Shown here: in pieces, positions 19,891 through 29,437 of the stretch
Numbering within the stretch: the first letter of the stretch is position 1
How the letters are laid out: each line of letters opens with the position of its first letter
DNA from: Sphingobium amiense
GTDB lineage: Bacteria > Pseudomonadota > Alphaproteobacteria > Sphingomonadales > Sphingomonadaceae
DNA length: 64,000 nt
NCBI RefSeq assembly: GCF_003967075.1
Contig: NZ_AP018664.1
Coordinates: forward strand, 2,418,001-2,482,000
Reading direction: 5' to 3'
Notes under the pieces: model-generated
The model's database searches: none
What the model saw: the letters and a program-made list of their open reading frames with translations, nothing else
What the model was told of the DNA's origin: nothing
Translations under genes and position numbers: made by a program

Positions 19891-21017
19891 TCCCCCCACA
19901 ATTCCTTGAGCTTGCCAAAGAAGCCGGTCGATGCCGGGCATTCCTCACCCGTTTCGGTTTCGCGGAAGGCTTCGAGCAGTTCCTTCTGCCGGGCGCTGAG
20001 CTTCGTGGGCGTTTCGACATCGACCTGGATGACGAGGTCGCCCTGCCCCCGGCCGTTGAGCACTGGCATGCCCGCGCCGCGCTGGCGGATCTGCTTGCCC
20101 GACTGGATGCCCGCGGGAATCTTGATCTCGTTGCGGCTGCCATCGAGGCCGGGCACTTCGATGACGCCGCCCAACGCCGCCGTGGTGAAGCTGACAGGCG
20201 CGCGGCAAAAGAGCGTGGTGCCGTCGCGTTCGAAGATCGAATGGCGCTTTACGTGGAGGAAGATGTAGAGGTCGCCTGCCGGTGCGCCGCGTGCGCCCGC
20301 CTCGCCTTCGCCGGACAGGCGGATGCGCGTGCCTTCGTCGACACCGGCCGGGATGTTGACCGAGAGCGTTTTGGGCCTGTCGACCCGCCCTTCGCCCCGG
20401 CAGGAGCGGCACGGGCTTTCGATCACCTGTCCCGCGCCATGGCAGGACGGACAGGTGCGTTCGACCACGAAGAAGCCCTGCTGCGCACGGACCTGACCAT
20501 GGCCCTGACAGGTGGCGCAGGTCTTGACCCCGGTGCCGGGCTGCGCGCCCGATCCGTCGCACGTTTCGCAGGCGGCGGACACTTCGATCTGAATTTCGGT
20601 CTGCTTGCCATGATAGGCCTCGTCGAGGCTGATCTCCATGTCGTAGCGCAGGTCGGCACCCCGGCGCTGCTGCTGACGCCCGCCGCCGCCGAAGCCCGAC
20701 TGGCCGAAGATCGTCTCGAAAATATCGCCAAGGTCGGAAAAGCCGCCCGCCTGCCCGCGGAACCCGCCGCCGCCTCCGCCGTTCTGTGCATTGACATAGG
20801 CGTCGTGACCGTAGCGGTCATAGGCGGCGCGCTTCTGAGGGTCTTTCAGGCACTCATAGGCTTCCGACACGGCCTTGAATTTGGATTCGCTGTCGGTGCA
20901 TCCCCCGTTGCGATCCGGGTGATACTTCATCGCGAGCTTGCGATAGGCGCTCTTGATGGTCGCGCCGTCCGCCGTGCGCTCGATTTCGAGCAGCGAGTAA
21001 TAATCCGTCTCGGTCAT
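19887..21017 (-). CDS. dnaJ: Chaperone protein DnaJ
   Basis: A 376-residue Hsp40 that stimulates DnaK ATPase and delivers clients. The J domain is at 1-70 with His33-Pro34-Asp35. A Gly/Phe-rich linker (about 75-115) follows, then four C-x2-C-x-G-x-G zinc repeats (about 147-206) and the C-terminal substrate-binding domain. The order of domains marks it as a class I DnaJ. It is downstream of dnaK, with a strong hairpin in the 59-base gap. Confidence 0.97.
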   Translation of the reverse strand: MTETDYYSLLEIERTADGATIKSAYRKLAMKYHPDRNGGCTDSESKFKAVSEAYECLKDPQKRAAYDRYGHDAYVNAQNGGGGGGFRGQAGGFSDLGDIFETIFGQSGFGGGGRQQQRRGADLRYDMEISLDEAYHGKQTEIQIEVSAACETCDGSGAQPGTGVKTCATCQGHGQVRAQQGFFVVERTCPSCHGAGQVIESPCRSCRGEGRVDRPKTLSVNIPAGVDEGTRIRLSGEGEAGARGAPAGDLYIFLHVKRHSIFERDGTTLFCRAPVSFTTAALGGVIEVPGLDGSRNEIKIPAGIQSGKQIRQRGAGMPVLNGRGQGDLVIQVDVETPTKLSARQKELLEAFRETETGEECPASTGFFGKLKELWGD

Positions 21018-21028
21018 ATCGTTCCCGG

Positions 21029-21067
21029 CTGTCCCCGCCGCGCCGGATATGCGGGCGGCGGGGACAG
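21029..21067 (-). other. Strong intercistronic hairpin between dnaK and dnaJ
   Basis: A perfect 13-bp GC-rich stem (arms 21029-21041 and 21055-21067) with a 13-base loop and no following T run on the minus strand. It could stabilise the 3' end of a processed dnaK message or cause partial termination, lowering dnaJ relative to dnaK. Confidence 0.65.
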
Positions 21068-21076
21068 TCTATCGGC

Positions 21077-22975
21077 TTACGCCTTGTTGTCGTCCACTTC
21101 GGAAAATTCGGCATCGACGACACCGTCGTCAGCCTTGGGCGCATCGGCTTCTGGCGAAGCGGCGGCAGCCTGTTCCTTCTCGTAAATGGCCTGACCCAGC
21201 TTCATCGCGACGGTGGCGAGTTCCTGCGCCTTGCTCTTCATGGCTTCGGCGTCGCCACCCTCGATCGCGGATTTGGTCGCCGCGATCGCGGTTTCGATCT
21301 CACCCTTGAGCGACGCGTCGACCTTGTCGCCATGCTCGGCAAGCTGGGCCTCGGTCGTGTGGACGAGGCTTTCGGCGTTATTCTTGGCCTCCGCAGCCTC
21401 GCGCCGCTTCTTGTCCTCTTCGGCGAAGCGCTCGGCGTCCTTGACCATCTGCTCGATGTCGGAGTCGCTGAGGCCGCCCGATGCCTGAATGCGGATCTGC
21501 TGTTCCTTGCCGGTGCCCTTGTCCTTGGCGGAAACGTTGACAAGGCCGTTGGCGTCGATGTCGAACGTCACTTCGATCTGCGGCACGCCGCGCGGAGCGG
21601 GCGGAATGCCGACGAGGTCGAACTGGCCCAGCAGCTTGTTGTCCGCCGCCATTTCACGCTCACCCTGGAACACGCGGATCGTCACCGCCTGCTGATTGTC
21701 GTCGGCAGTCGAGTAGACCTGGCTCTTCTTGGCGGGGATCGTGGTGTTGCGGTCGATCATGCGGGTGAACACGCCGCCGAGCGTCTCAATGCCGAGCGAA
21801 AGCGGAGTCACGTCGAGCAGCAGCACGTCCTTGACGTCGCCCTGAAGCACGCCCGCCTGAATCGCCGCGCCCATGGCGACGACTTCGTCGGGGTTGACGC
21901 CGGTGTGCGGTTCCTTGCCGAAAAAGTCCTTCACCGCATCGCGCACCTTGGGCATGCGGGTCATGCCGCCCACCAGCACGACTTCGCTGATCTCGCTGGC
22001 GGTGACGCCCGCATCGGCCAGCGCCTTCTTGCAAGGCTCCATCGTCCGCTTGATGAGGTCGGCGACCAGACGCTCCAGATCGGCGCGCGTCACGGTCTTG
22101 ACGAGGTGCTTCGGCCCGTTCTGGTCGGCGGTGATGAAGGGCAGGTTGACTTCGGTCGTCTGCGCCGAAGACAGTTCGATCTTCGCCTTTTCGGCGGCTT
22201 CCTTGAGCCGCTGGAGCGCCAGCTTGTCCTTGGTGAGGTCGATGCCTTCGGCCTTCTGGAAGTCGGCCGCCAGATATTCGACCAGCTTGGCGTCGAAATC
22301 CTCGCCGCCGAGGAAAGTGTCGCCGTTGGTCGACTTCACTTCGAACACGCCGTCGCCGATTTCGAGGATCGAAATGTCGAAGGTGCCGCCGCCAAGGTCG
22401 TATACCGCGATGGTCTTGCCGTCCTGCTTCTCCAGCCCGTAGGCGAGCGCGGCCGCGGTCGGCTCGTTGATGATGCGCAGCACTTCGAGACCCGCGATCT
22501 GGCCCGCGTCCTTCGTCGCCTGACGCTGGGCGTCGTTGAAGTAGGCGGGAACGGTGATGACCGCCTGCGTGACCGTCTCACCCAGATAGCTCTCGGCGGT
22601 TTCCTTCATCTTCTGGAGAATGAAAGCGCTGATCTGCGAGGGCGAGTAATCCTCTCCGCCCGCCTTGACCCATGCGTCGCCGTTCGGACCCTTTGCGATG
22701 TCGTAGGGGACGAGTTCCATGTCCTTCTTGGTCATGGGATCGTCGAAGCGGCGGCCGATGAGGCGCTTGACCGCGAAGATCGTGTTGTCCGGGTTGGTGA
22801 CCGCCTGGCGCTTGGCCGGCTGACCGATCAGGCGCTCGCCATCCTTGGCGAAGGCGACGATCGAGGGCGTGGTCCGCGCCCCTTCCGCATTTTCGATGAC
22901 CTTGGGCTTGCCCCCGTCCATCACAGCCACACAGCTATTGGTGGTGCCCAGGTCGATCCCGATAACTTTTGCCAT
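21077..22975 (-). CDS. dnaK: Chaperone protein DnaK (Hsp70)
   Basis: A 632-residue Hsp70. The ATPase domain starts with [14 protein letters not shown]; the substrate domain and helical lid follow, and the C-terminus is acidic ([11 protein letters not shown]). The ATG at 22973-22975 with GAGGAAGAA upstream is the family start; a TTG 7 codons earlier is not needed. A heat-shock promoter lies about 90 bases upstream. First gene of dnaK-dnaJ. Confidence 0.98.
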   Translation of the reverse strand: MAKVIGIDLGTTNSCVAVMDGGKPKVIENAEGARTTPSIVAFAKDGERLIGQPAKRQAVTNPDNTIFAVKRLIGRRFDDPMTKKDMELVPYDIAKGPNGDAWVKAGGEDYSPSQISAFILQKMKETAESYLGETVTQAVITVPAYFNDAQRQATKDAGQIAGLEVLRIINEPTAAALAYGLEKQDGKTIAVYDLGGGTFDISILEIGDGVFEVKSTNGDTFLGGEDFDAKLVEYLAADFQKAEGIDLTKDKLALQRLKEAAEKAKIELSSAQTTEVNLPFITADQNGPKHLVKTVTRADLERLVADLIKRTMEPCKKALADAGVTASEISEVVLVGGMTRMPKVRDAVKDFFGKEPHTGVNPDEVVAMGAAIQAGVLQGDVKDVLLLDVTPLSLGIETLGGVFTRMIDRNTTIPAKKSQVYSTADDNQQAVTIRVFQGEREMAADNKLLGQFDLVGIPPAPRGVPQIEVTFDIDANGLVNVSAKDKGTGKEQQIRIQASGGLSDSDIEQMVKDAERFAEEDKKRREAAEAKNNAESLVHTTEAQLAEHGDKVDASLKGEIETAIAATKSAIEGGDAEAMKSKAQELATVAMKLGQAIYEKEQAAAASPEADAPKADDGVVDAEFSEVDDNKA

Positions 22976-23066
22976 TTCTTCCTCTTTTAACCCCAAATCA
23001 TGCGTTCAGCGGTTGATGGCCCCATACCCCACGAATGCGCCAGGGCAAGGCCGGTTTGCATGGGCG

Positions 23067-23094
23067 ATATAAGCGCGCTTTTTCTTGGCACAAG
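23067..23094 (-). promoter_or_regulatory. Sigma-32 (RpoH) heat-shock promoter of dnaK
   Basis: On the minus strand, CTTG (23091-23094), 17 bases, then CTTATAT (23067-23073). This matches the alphaproteobacterial heat-shock consensus CTTG-N17/18-CYTATNT. The leader to the dnaK ATG would be about 85 bases. Confidence 0.75.
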
Positions 23095-23152
23095 AAGCGT
23101 GCGCGATTAGCGTGGAGGAACGACCGGAAACGAGACAATCACGGAGACATGG

Positions 23153-23623
23153 ATGCGCAACGCTTTCGCCCTTACCGCCCTGCTCGCCCCGCTGGCGCTG
23201 GGCGCATGCGGCGATCCCGCGCCGTCCTATATTGATCAGGCGTGGGTGCGCCTGTCGCCCAACAAGGACATGCCCTCGGCCGGTTATTTCGTCGCGCATG
23301 GCGGGGACTCGGGCGCGCAGATCCGGGGCGTCATCACCGATTATGCGCTCAAGGTCGAAATGCATGAAAGCGTGGCGAAAAACGGTGTCATGTCGATGAA
23401 GCCGGTCGACAGCGTGGATGTGCCCGCCAAGGGCGAAGTCGCCTTCGCGCCCGGCGGCAAGCATCTGATGCTGTGGGGCGTCAACGATACGGCGATCGGG
23501 CGCGGCAAGATGCAACTCACCTTCCTGATGGGCAATGGCGACCGGCTGCTGGTGGACGCGGTGATCCGCAAGCCCGAGGCGGCTGGCGCTTCGGGGCCGG
23601 CGAAGGAGCATGACGAGCATTGA
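23153..23623 (+). CDS. PCuAC-family periplasmic copper chaperone (lipoprotein)
   Basis: A 156-residue protein. The lipobox L-A-L-G-A-C places the lipidated cysteine at residue 19. The copper site matches the family motif H-x10-M-x21-H-x-M exactly: His71, Met82, His104, Met106. PCuAC proteins carry Cu(I) to the CuA site of cytochrome oxidase. The C-terminal tail (K-E-H-D-E-H) adds more metal ligands. Its stop overlaps the start of the following gene (TTGA), so the two are probably co-translated. Confidence 0.92.
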   Translation: MRNAFALTALLAPLALGACGDPAPSYIDQAWVRLSPNKDMPSAGYFVAHGGDSGAQIRGVITDYALKVEMHESVAKNGVMSMKPVDSVDVPAKGEVAFAPGGKHLMLWGVNDTAIGRGKMQLTFLMGNGDRLLVDAVIRKPEAAGASGPAKEHDEH

Positions 23624-24084
23624 CCGGCCGGGCGCTGACGGATGGAGAGGCCGCGCTGGCGCGATCCATGTTCGGCGGCGCCATCGACTATGGCAGGGTG
23701 CGGGTCCACAACCGGCGCTGGTGGCCGCTCCAGCCGCGCGGCGTCACCATGGCGCCCAATGGCGACCTGTGGTTCCATCCCGAAGGCGGTCTCTTCTGCG
23801 ACGATTTCTGCGCGACGCCGCTTCATCATCAGGCGCATTTCATCCATGAGATGACGCATGTCTGGCAGGCGCAGCGGTCGGGGAAATGGTGGCTGCCGCT
23901 GATGCGTCACCCCTTCTGCCGCTACGGTTATGAGGTCGTTCCGGGCAAGCCCTTCGCCCGCTACGGGATCGAGCAGCAGGCGGAAATCGTCCGTCACGCT
24001 TTTCTGCTGCGGCAGGGGCAGAAGATCGACGGAAAACCGGATCGCGCGACGTACGACGCCCTTCTGCCCTTCCCGTCATCATGA
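23620..24084 (+). CDS. Hypothetical protein with HExxH metallopeptidase-like motif
   Basis: About 154 residues with no close named family; similar proteins are sometimes labelled Vgr-related. H-F-I-H-E-M-T-H-V-W-Q holds a zinc-type HExxH (His76, Glu77, His80), and Glu118 or Glu123 downstream could be a third ligand. No signal peptide is apparent. The start is TTG at 23620, overlapping the PCuAC stop by 4 bases; a later ATG at 23668 is an alternative but would remove 16 residues. A metal-related role with PCuAC is only suggested by coupling. Confidence 0.65.
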   Translation: MTGRALTDGEAALARSMFGGAIDYGRVRVHNRRWWPLQPRGVTMAPNGDLWFHPEGGLFCDDFCATPLHHQAHFIHEMTHVWQAQRSGKWWLPLMRHPFCRYGYEVVPGKPFARYGIEQQAEIVRHAFLLRQGQKIDGKPDRATYDALLPFPSS

Positions 24085-24086
24085 AA

Positions 24087-24122
24087 AAGGGCGGATCCAT
24101 GCGGCCCGCCCTTCTTTCTTTT
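24087..24122. terminator. Terminator between the HExxH gene and sdhA
   Basis: AAGGGCGG (24087-24094) pairs with CCGCCCTT (24106-24113), followed by CTTTCTTTT on the plus strand; A-rich bases on the other side allow use in both directions. It sits between convergent genes. Confidence 0.8.
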
Positions 24123-24138
24123 CCGGCTCCGGCGCGTC

Positions 24139-25941
24139 TTAGTAAACGCGCGCCTTGGGCTTGATATATTCGGCTTCGTCCGTGAGCGTATAGTCGTGGA
24201 CCGGGCGGTAATCGAGGCTGACCTTGCCGCCCGCGCCGCCCCAGCCTTCGAACCAGCTTACGGTGTGCTTCATCCAGTTTGCGTCGTCGCGGTTCGGGAA
24301 ATCCTCATGCGCATGCGCGCCACGGCTTTCCTTGCGATTTTCGGCGCTCACCATCGTACACACCGCCTGCGACATGAGGTTGTCCAGTTCCAGCGTCTCG
24401 ATGAGGTCGGTGTTCCAGATGAGCGAACGGTCGGCGACGGAGACATCCTCCAGACGCTTGTTGACCTGCTCCATCTTGGTGACGCCCTCTGCCAGTAGCG
24501 CGCTGTCGCGGAACACGGCGGCATGCTTCTGCATGGTGTGCTGCATTTCGAGACGGATCTGCGCGGTCGGCGATCCGCCCTTCGCGTTCCGATATTTGTC
24601 GAGGCGCGACAGGGCCAGATCGGCCGAATCCTGCGGCAGCGGCTTGTGGCTGCCGTTGGGCTTCAGCGTTTCCTTGAGGTGCAGGCCGGTGGCGCGGCCG
24701 AACACGACGAGGTCGATCAGGCTGTTGGAGCCGAGGCGGTTCGCGCCATGGACCGACACGCACGCCGCTTCGCCAACCGCATAGAGACCCGGCACCACAA
24801 CTTCGGGATCGTCGCCGACCTTGGTCACTACCTGCCCATGATAGTTACAGGGGATGCCGCCCATATTGTAATGGACCGTAGGCGTCACCGGCAGCGGCTG
24901 ACGGGTCAAGTCGACGCCTGCGAAGATCTTGCCGCTTTCGGTGATGCCGGGGAGACGTTCGGCCAGCACCTTGGGGTCGATATGGTCGAGGTGCAGGAAG
25001 ATATGGTCCTTGTTGGGACCGACTCCGCGTCCTTCGCGCATTTCCATGGCCATCGACCGCGACACGACATCGCGCGAGGCCAGATCCTTCGCGGACGGCG
25101 CATAACGCTCCATGAAGCGCTCGCCTTCCGAGTTGGTGAGGTAGCCGCCCTCGCCGCGCGCGCCTTCGGTGATGAGCACGCCGGCGCCGTAGATGCCGGT
25201 CGGGTGGAACTGCACAAACTCCAGATCCTGAAGCGGCAGCCCCGCGCGCAGCACCATGCCGCCGCCGTCGCCGGTGCAGCTATGTGCCGAAGTCGCGGAG
25301 AAATAGGCGCGGCCATAGCCGCCCGTCGCCAGCACGACCGCATGGGCACGGAAGCGGTGGATGCTGCCATCCTCCATGCAGATGGCGATGACGCCCCGGC
25401 ATTCCCCATTTTCCATGATGAGGTCGATGGCGAAATATTCGATGTAGAAGTCCGCGTCATATTTCAGCGACTGCTGATAGAGCGCGTGCAACATGGCGTG
25501 GCCGGTGCGGTCGGCCGCGGCGCAGGTGCGCTGCACCGGCGGGCCGGCGCCCATATTCTGCATATGGCCGCCGAAGGGCCGCTGGTAAATCGTCCCATTC
25601 TCATTGCGGCTGAACGGAACGCCCGCATGTTCCAGCTCGATCACGGCGGCGGGCGCTTCGCGCACCATATATTCGATGGCGTCCTGATCGCCCAGCCAGT
25701 CGGACCCCTTGACGGTGTCATACATATGCCAGGTCCAGTGATCGGGCGAATTGTTGCCGAGCGAAGCGGCGATGCCGCCCTGCGCCGCGACGGTGTGCGA
25801 GCGCGTCGGAAACAGCTTGGTGATGCAGGCGGTCTTGAGGCCCGCTTCGGCGCTGCCCATGGTCGCGCGCAGGCCCGAACCGCCCGCGCCGACGACCACG
25901 GTGTCATATGTGTGGTCGATGATCTTGTAGGCTTCGCTCAT
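24139..25941 (-). CDS. sdhA: Succinate dehydrogenase flavoprotein subunit
   Basis: A 600-residue subunit that oxidises succinate with covalent FAD and feeds the TCA cycle and respiratory chain. The dinucleotide-binding motif is [10 protein letters not shown] (about 15-24). [10 protein letters not shown] contains His49, the FAD-linking histidine. The C-terminus ends [15 protein letters not shown], as in alphaproteobacterial SdhA. The ATG overlaps the sdhD stop by 1 base. No sdhB follows; the next gene is convergent. Confidence 0.98.
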   Translation of the reverse strand: MSEAYKIIDHTYDTVVVGAGGSGLRATMGSAEAGLKTACITKLFPTRSHTVAAQGGIAASLGNNSPDHWTWHMYDTVKGSDWLGDQDAIEYMVREAPAAVIELEHAGVPFSRNENGTIYQRPFGGHMQNMGAGPPVQRTCAAADRTGHAMLHALYQQSLKYDADFYIEYFAIDLIMENGECRGVIAICMEDGSIHRFRAHAVVLATGGYGRAYFSATSAHSCTGDGGGMVLRAGLPLQDLEFVQFHPTGIYGAGVLITEGARGEGGYLTNSEGERFMERYAPSAKDLASRDVVSRSMAMEMREGRGVGPNKDHIFLHLDHIDPKVLAERLPGITESGKIFAGVDLTRQPLPVTPTVHYNMGGIPCNYHGQVVTKVGDDPEVVVPGLYAVGEAACVSVHGANRLGSNSLIDLVVFGRATGLHLKETLKPNGSHKPLPQDSADLALSRLDKYRNAKGGSPTAQIRLEMQHTMQKHAAVFRDSALLAEGVTKMEQVNKRLEDVSVADRSLIWNTDLIETLELDNLMSQAVCTMVSAENRKESRGAHAHEDFPNRDDANWMKHTVSWFEGWGGAGGKVSLDYRPVHDYTLTDEAEYIKPKARVY

Positions 25942-26330
25942 TACTTGACGATCCCCGTGAAGGCGATCTTGGCGATCGCGAAGATGCCGGCGGCCGCGCC
26001 GCCAATGGCGTAGAAGTTCAGCAGCAGCATGGACAGGAAGGCCAGCCCCTTGTCGTGAACATAATCCTCCAGCATCACCTGCATGCCGAGGCGCAGGTGC
26101 CAGAAGACGCTGACCAGCATCAGCATCAGCGGCACCGCGACCAGCGGATTGGCGATCCAGCCCGTCACGCTCTGATAATCGAGGCCGGGCAGCGTCGCGA
26201 GGCTGATGAGCAGCCACACGACCAGAAGCAGATTGCCTGCCGCCGTATAGCGCTGCGCCAGCCAGTGATGCGCGCCGTGCCGGGCCGATCCGAGGCCGCG
26301 AACGCGACCGATGCCAGTGCCGTTGCCCAT
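25941..26330 (-). CDS. sdhD: Succinate dehydrogenase membrane anchor subunit
   Basis: A 129-residue inner-membrane anchor with three hydrophobic helices. [19 protein letters not shown] contains the haem-ligand and quinone-site histidine region typical of alphaproteobacterial SdhD. It lies between sdhC and sdhA with 1-base overlaps at both ends (TGATG and TAATG). Confidence 0.93.
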   Translation of the reverse strand: MGNGTGIGRVRGLGSARHGAHHWLAQRYTAAGNLLLVVWLLISLATLPGLDYQSVTGWIANPLVAVPLMLMLVSVFWHLRLGMQVMLEDYVHDKGLAFLSMLLLNFYAIGGAAAGIFAIAKIAFTGIVK

Positions 26331-26725
26331 CAGAACGCCTTTCCGAAGATGAAGAGCCAGAAGAGGACGGTCAGCCCCGCCGACAGCGCGAAGGTGGCGA
26401 GCGACCAGCTCTTGTTGGTGCGCAGCTCATAGCCCGCGCCCATGTCGAGCACGAAGTGGCGCAGGCCCGAGACCAGATGCTGAAAGAAGAACCAGCTCAG
26501 CCCCACCATCACCAGATAGCCGATCGGCGAAGTCGCGCACCTGATGAAGAAGGCATAGGCTTCCGGTCCCATCGCCGCGGCCATCAGCCACCACACGACA
26601 CCGAGCGCGCCAGCGGTGGCAAGGCCGTTGCCGGTGACGCGGTGCATGATGGAAACCGCCATGTGCGGACCCCATTTCCAGATCGTCAAATGCGGCGAGA
26701 GCGGCCGGCTGTTGGTTCGCGCCAT
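26330..26725 (-). CDS. sdhC: Succinate dehydrogenase cytochrome b556 subunit
   Basis: A 131-residue haem-binding membrane subunit. [11 protein letters not shown] and [11 protein letters not shown] are SdhC signatures, and [10 protein letters not shown] supplies the haem histidine. The ATG at 26723-26725 is chosen over an upstream extension that lacks family residues. First gene of sdhC-sdhD-sdhA. Confidence 0.95.
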   Translation of the reverse strand: MARTNSRPLSPHLTIWKWGPHMAVSIMHRVTGNGLATAGALGVVWWLMAAAMGPEAYAFFIRCATSPIGYLVMVGLSWFFFQHLVSGLRHFVLDMGAGYELRTNKSWSLATFALSAGLTVLFWLFIFGKAF

Positions 26726-26876
26726 GTCTAACCCTGTCCTCAGTGCTGTCCCGTTGAGTCCCGTCCCCTTAGGCACGAACGCACGCAAGGGCAAGACGCC
26801 CTCGGGTGCGGATAAAGCGCCGCGACATAAAAGCCCGGACGAATAAGAACTGATTAACCAGAATGGCCTAGAACCG

Positions 26877-26915
26877 CCCCTGTTATTCGGAGTCATCGCA
26901 CCGACAGGGGTTTTT
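26877..26915 (+). terminator. Terminator-like hairpin ending 6 bases before the chemoreceptor start
   Basis: CCCCTGT (26877-26883) and ACAGGGG (26904-26910) pair around a 20-base loop and are followed by TTTTT (26911-26915). The ATG is at 26922, so the hairpin and U run would occupy the ribosome-binding region. Confidence 0.6.
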
Positions 26916-26921
26916 GCGTTC

Positions 26922-28256
26922 ATGCTGTCCTTCATGCCCGCCGCCAGCCATCAGGCCGAATTTATGGCCAGTCTCGAACGGGAAACCGACCTCGCCCGTC
27001 AAATCGGCGAGATCGGCATGCTGGTGCAGCCTGACATACCGAAAATCAGCCGCGCCTTTTATGAACTCTACATCGGCGATACCGGGCTGGACCGGCAACT
27101 CGATGCGGATGTGGTCGACCGCATCCGGCGCGAGACCGACAATTATATCACGCAGAAACTGCTGCATTTCCGCGAAGGCGAGTGGGCGAAATCCGCCGCC
27201 GACTGCGTGCGTCATGCGCGAAAGCATGGCGTGGCGGTCGAATCCGTCCTGCGGGCCGTCGCTGCGGCGAACGACTGCATCCTTGAGATATTGTGGGAAA
27301 AGAGCGGCGGCGACATGGCCGATGTCCGCCGTTTCACCGCGCCGATGCTGAAAATGGCGATGCTGGACGCGGGCTTCATGAGCAATGTGCTGGCGCAGGA
27401 CCAGGCCGATTATCAGCGGGTGGAACGGCAACGCTATGGCACGCTGTTCGAACAGCGGATTGTGGGCGAGATAGACGGCGCATCGAAGCTGGGCGAATCG
27501 CTGCGCGAGCAGGCGAAGGACGCGTCCGCCGCCACGCGCGGAATGCTGGGCAAGGCGTCCGAAGTCGCCGCCGCCGCCGAACAGTCCGCCATCGCCATGC
27601 GCGAAGCCGCACGCACCTCCGCCGGTCTCATCCGCGCCATCGAGGATGCGCGCACCGAAGTGGAAAGCGCCGCCGAAGTTGCGCAGCGCGCTTCCGCCCA
27701 GTCAGGCGACGCCGTCACCATGTCCGCCACCCTGTCCGAACATGCCAAGTCGATCGAATCGATCCTGGGCCTGATCCGCGACATTGCGGGCCAGACCAAC
27801 CTCCTCGCCCTCAACGCCACCATCGAGGCGGCGCGCGCGGGCGATGCGGGGCGCGGCTTTGCCGTCGTCGCGCAGGAAGTGAAGAGCCTCGCCAACCAGA
27901 CCGCGCGCGCGACCGATGAAATCGCGGGCAAGATCGCCGACATTCAGGCATCGACCCGCCAGTCCGTCGAGACGAACGAGCGCATCCGCGACACGGTTGG
28001 CGAAGTGAAGGCCAGCGCCGAACGCATCCGTCACGCAATGGATGCGCAGGCGCAGACCGTCACGATGATTACCGCCGCCGTCGATGAAACCGCGCTCGCC
28101 GCCGATTCGATGTCGAGCACCATCTCGGCCATCCGTCAGGACACCGAAGTCGTCGCGTCGGAAATCGACCAGCTCGAACGCGGCTTCGTCAGCGTCGAGG
28201 GCAAGCTCACCAGCCTGCGCAATGCATCCTCCGACTTCGGACGGCAGGTCGCTTAA
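26922..28256 (+). CDS. Soluble methyl-accepting chemotaxis protein with protoglobin-like N-terminus
   Basis: A 444-residue cytoplasmic receptor without transmembrane segments. The N-terminal 20-180 region is helical and resembles globin-coupled sensors ([14 protein letters not shown] and V-R-H-A-R-K-H-G-V, with His98 or His102 as haem-ligand candidates), but the proximal-His motif is not clean. The signalling domain hairpin is [20 protein letters not shown], flanked by long coiled coil. It would signal to CheA; an oxygen or redox cue is inferred. An ATG at 26934 is an alternative start. No che genes are nearby. Confidence 0.85.
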   Translation: MLSFMPAASHQAEFMASLERETDLARQIGEIGMLVQPDIPKISRAFYELYIGDTGLDRQLDADVVDRIRRETDNYITQKLLHFREGEWAKSAADCVRHARKHGVAVESVLRAVAAANDCILEILWEKSGGDMADVRRFTAPMLKMAMLDAGFMSNVLAQDQADYQRVERQRYGTLFEQRIVGEIDGASKLGESLREQAKDASAATRGMLGKASEVAAAAEQSAIAMREAARTSAGLIRAIEDARTEVESAAEVAQRASAQSGDAVTMSATLSEHAKSIESILGLIRDIAGQTNLLALNATIEAARAGDAGRGFAVVAQEVKSLANQTARATDEIAGKIADIQASTRQSVETNERIRDTVGEVKASAERIRHAMDAQAQTVTMITAAVDETALAADSMSSTISAIRQDTEVVASEIDQLERGFVSVEGKLTSLRNASSDFGRQVA

Positions 28257-28275
28257 CTTTAAAGCCGGCCACCTC

Positions 28276-28357
28276 CGTCACCCCGGACTTGATCCGGGGT
28301 TCCGCTTCTTCCTTCGGTTCAAGGCAGCGGGACCCCGGCTCTTCGGCCGGGGTGACG
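28276..28357. repeat. Intergenic palindromic repeat, family A, copy 1
   Basis: An 82-bp element with outer arms CGTCACCCCGG and CCGGGGTGACG and an inner GGACTTGATCCGGGG-type palindrome. A close relative is at 41821-41896. Both lie just after a gene's 3' end, as bacterial interspersed palindromes do. Confidence 0.8.
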
Positions 28358-28421
28358 AGCAAGGCTGATCCACTTTCCATCTCGCTTCCCCTTACCGTCC
28401 CCCTGCTCTAAAGGCGGCGGG

Positions 28422-29414
28422 ATGACCAACGATGCCGCGCCAGCGCAAAGCTGGAAAGTCACCCTGCCCTGCACCCGCGCCGAAGCCGAAGCGCTGGACG
28501 GAGACATCGCGGCCTTCGCGCTGATGGAGCATCCGCCGGTGCTCATGACCAGCGAGGCGGAGGATGACGGGAGCGTCTGGCGGCTTGACGCCTATTTCGA
28601 GGGGCGGCCCGGCCCCGCCGCCATCAAATTGCTCAAGACACTGGTGCCGAGCGCAGCGGGCGTGAAGCCGCAGGTCGAAGCGCTGCCCGACGAGGATTGG
28701 GTGACGATCAGCCAGCAGGGGCTGGAACCCGTGACCGCAGGCCGCTTCCATGTGCGCAACATCGCGGGCGATCCGGAACTGCCCGGCCACGTCAACCTGC
28801 TGATCGAGGCGGGACGCGCCTTTGGCACCGGGCAGCATGAAACGACAGCGGGCTGCCTCGCCATGCTGGACCGGATGCGGCGCGTGGGAATGCGCTTTCG
28901 CAACGTCGCCGACATCGGCACCGGCACCGGGCTGCTCGCCTTCGCCGCGCTCACACTATGGCCGCGCGCCCATGCCATCGCGTCGGACATCGACCCGGTC
29001 GCCGTCGATATCAGCGCGGACAATGCGCGCGCCAACGGGGTGCCGCTGGGCGACGGGCCGGGGCGACTGGCGCTGGTCACGGCGGCGGGCGCGGATCATG
29101 TCGCGCTGACCGGGCGCGCGCCCTACGATCTGCTCATCGCCAACATCCTTGCCGGGCCGCTGATCGAACTGGCGCCGTCGCTCTGCGCGCTGGTGGAGGA
29201 GGGCGGATCGGTGGTGCTGGCGGGGCTGCTGAACGAACAGGCGGATGCGGTGATCGCGGCCTACCGGCGGCAGGGGATGCGCCTTGCCGAACGGAGCGAC
29301 CGCGGCGACTGGCCGACGCTGCACCTGCGCAAGCGGCCCGCGATCGGCTGGAAGCGCCCGCGCCGGATCGACCGCGCGGCGCGGGGCGAAGCGCCGGGCT
29401 TCGGCAGCATATAA
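28422..29414 (+). CDS. prmA: Ribosomal protein L11 methyltransferase
   Basis: A 330-residue SAM-dependent enzyme that trimethylates ribosomal protein L11. G-T-G-Q-H-E-T-T-A-G-C-L and A-D-I-G-T-G-T-G-L-L-A-F-A (SAM motif I) are typical, as is L-I-A-N-I-L-A-G-P-L. An Arg/Lys-rich tail (K-R-P-R-R-I-D-R) extends past the usual end. The next gene begins 23 bases downstream on the same strand. Confidence 0.92.
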   Translation: MTNDAAPAQSWKVTLPCTRAEAEALDGDIAAFALMEHPPVLMTSEAEDDGSVWRLDAYFEGRPGPAAIKLLKTLVPSAAGVKPQVEALPDEDWVTISQQGLEPVTAGRFHVRNIAGDPELPGHVNLLIEAGRAFGTGQHETTAGCLAMLDRMRRVGMRFRNVADIGTGTGLLAFAALTLWPRAHAIASDIDPVAVDISADNARANGVPLGDGPGRLALVTAAGADHVALTGRAPYDLLIANILAGPLIELAPSLCALVEEGGSVVLAGLLNEQADAVIAAYRRQGMRLAERSDRGDWPTLHLRKRPAIGWKRPRRIDRAARGEAPGFGSI

Positions 29415-29437
29415 AGAGACAGCGAAGGAGACAGGTG

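Noticed and set aside
18753..21185. Long open frame of 810 codons on the plus strand across the APC and dnaJ region
   Set aside because: It is out of frame with the APC permease and antisense to dnaJ, with a low-complexity Arg/Gly composition typical of GC-rich shadow frames.
21332..22990. 552-codon frame opposite dnaK
   Set aside because: It is the antisense mirror of dnaK with no domain and no ribosome-binding site.
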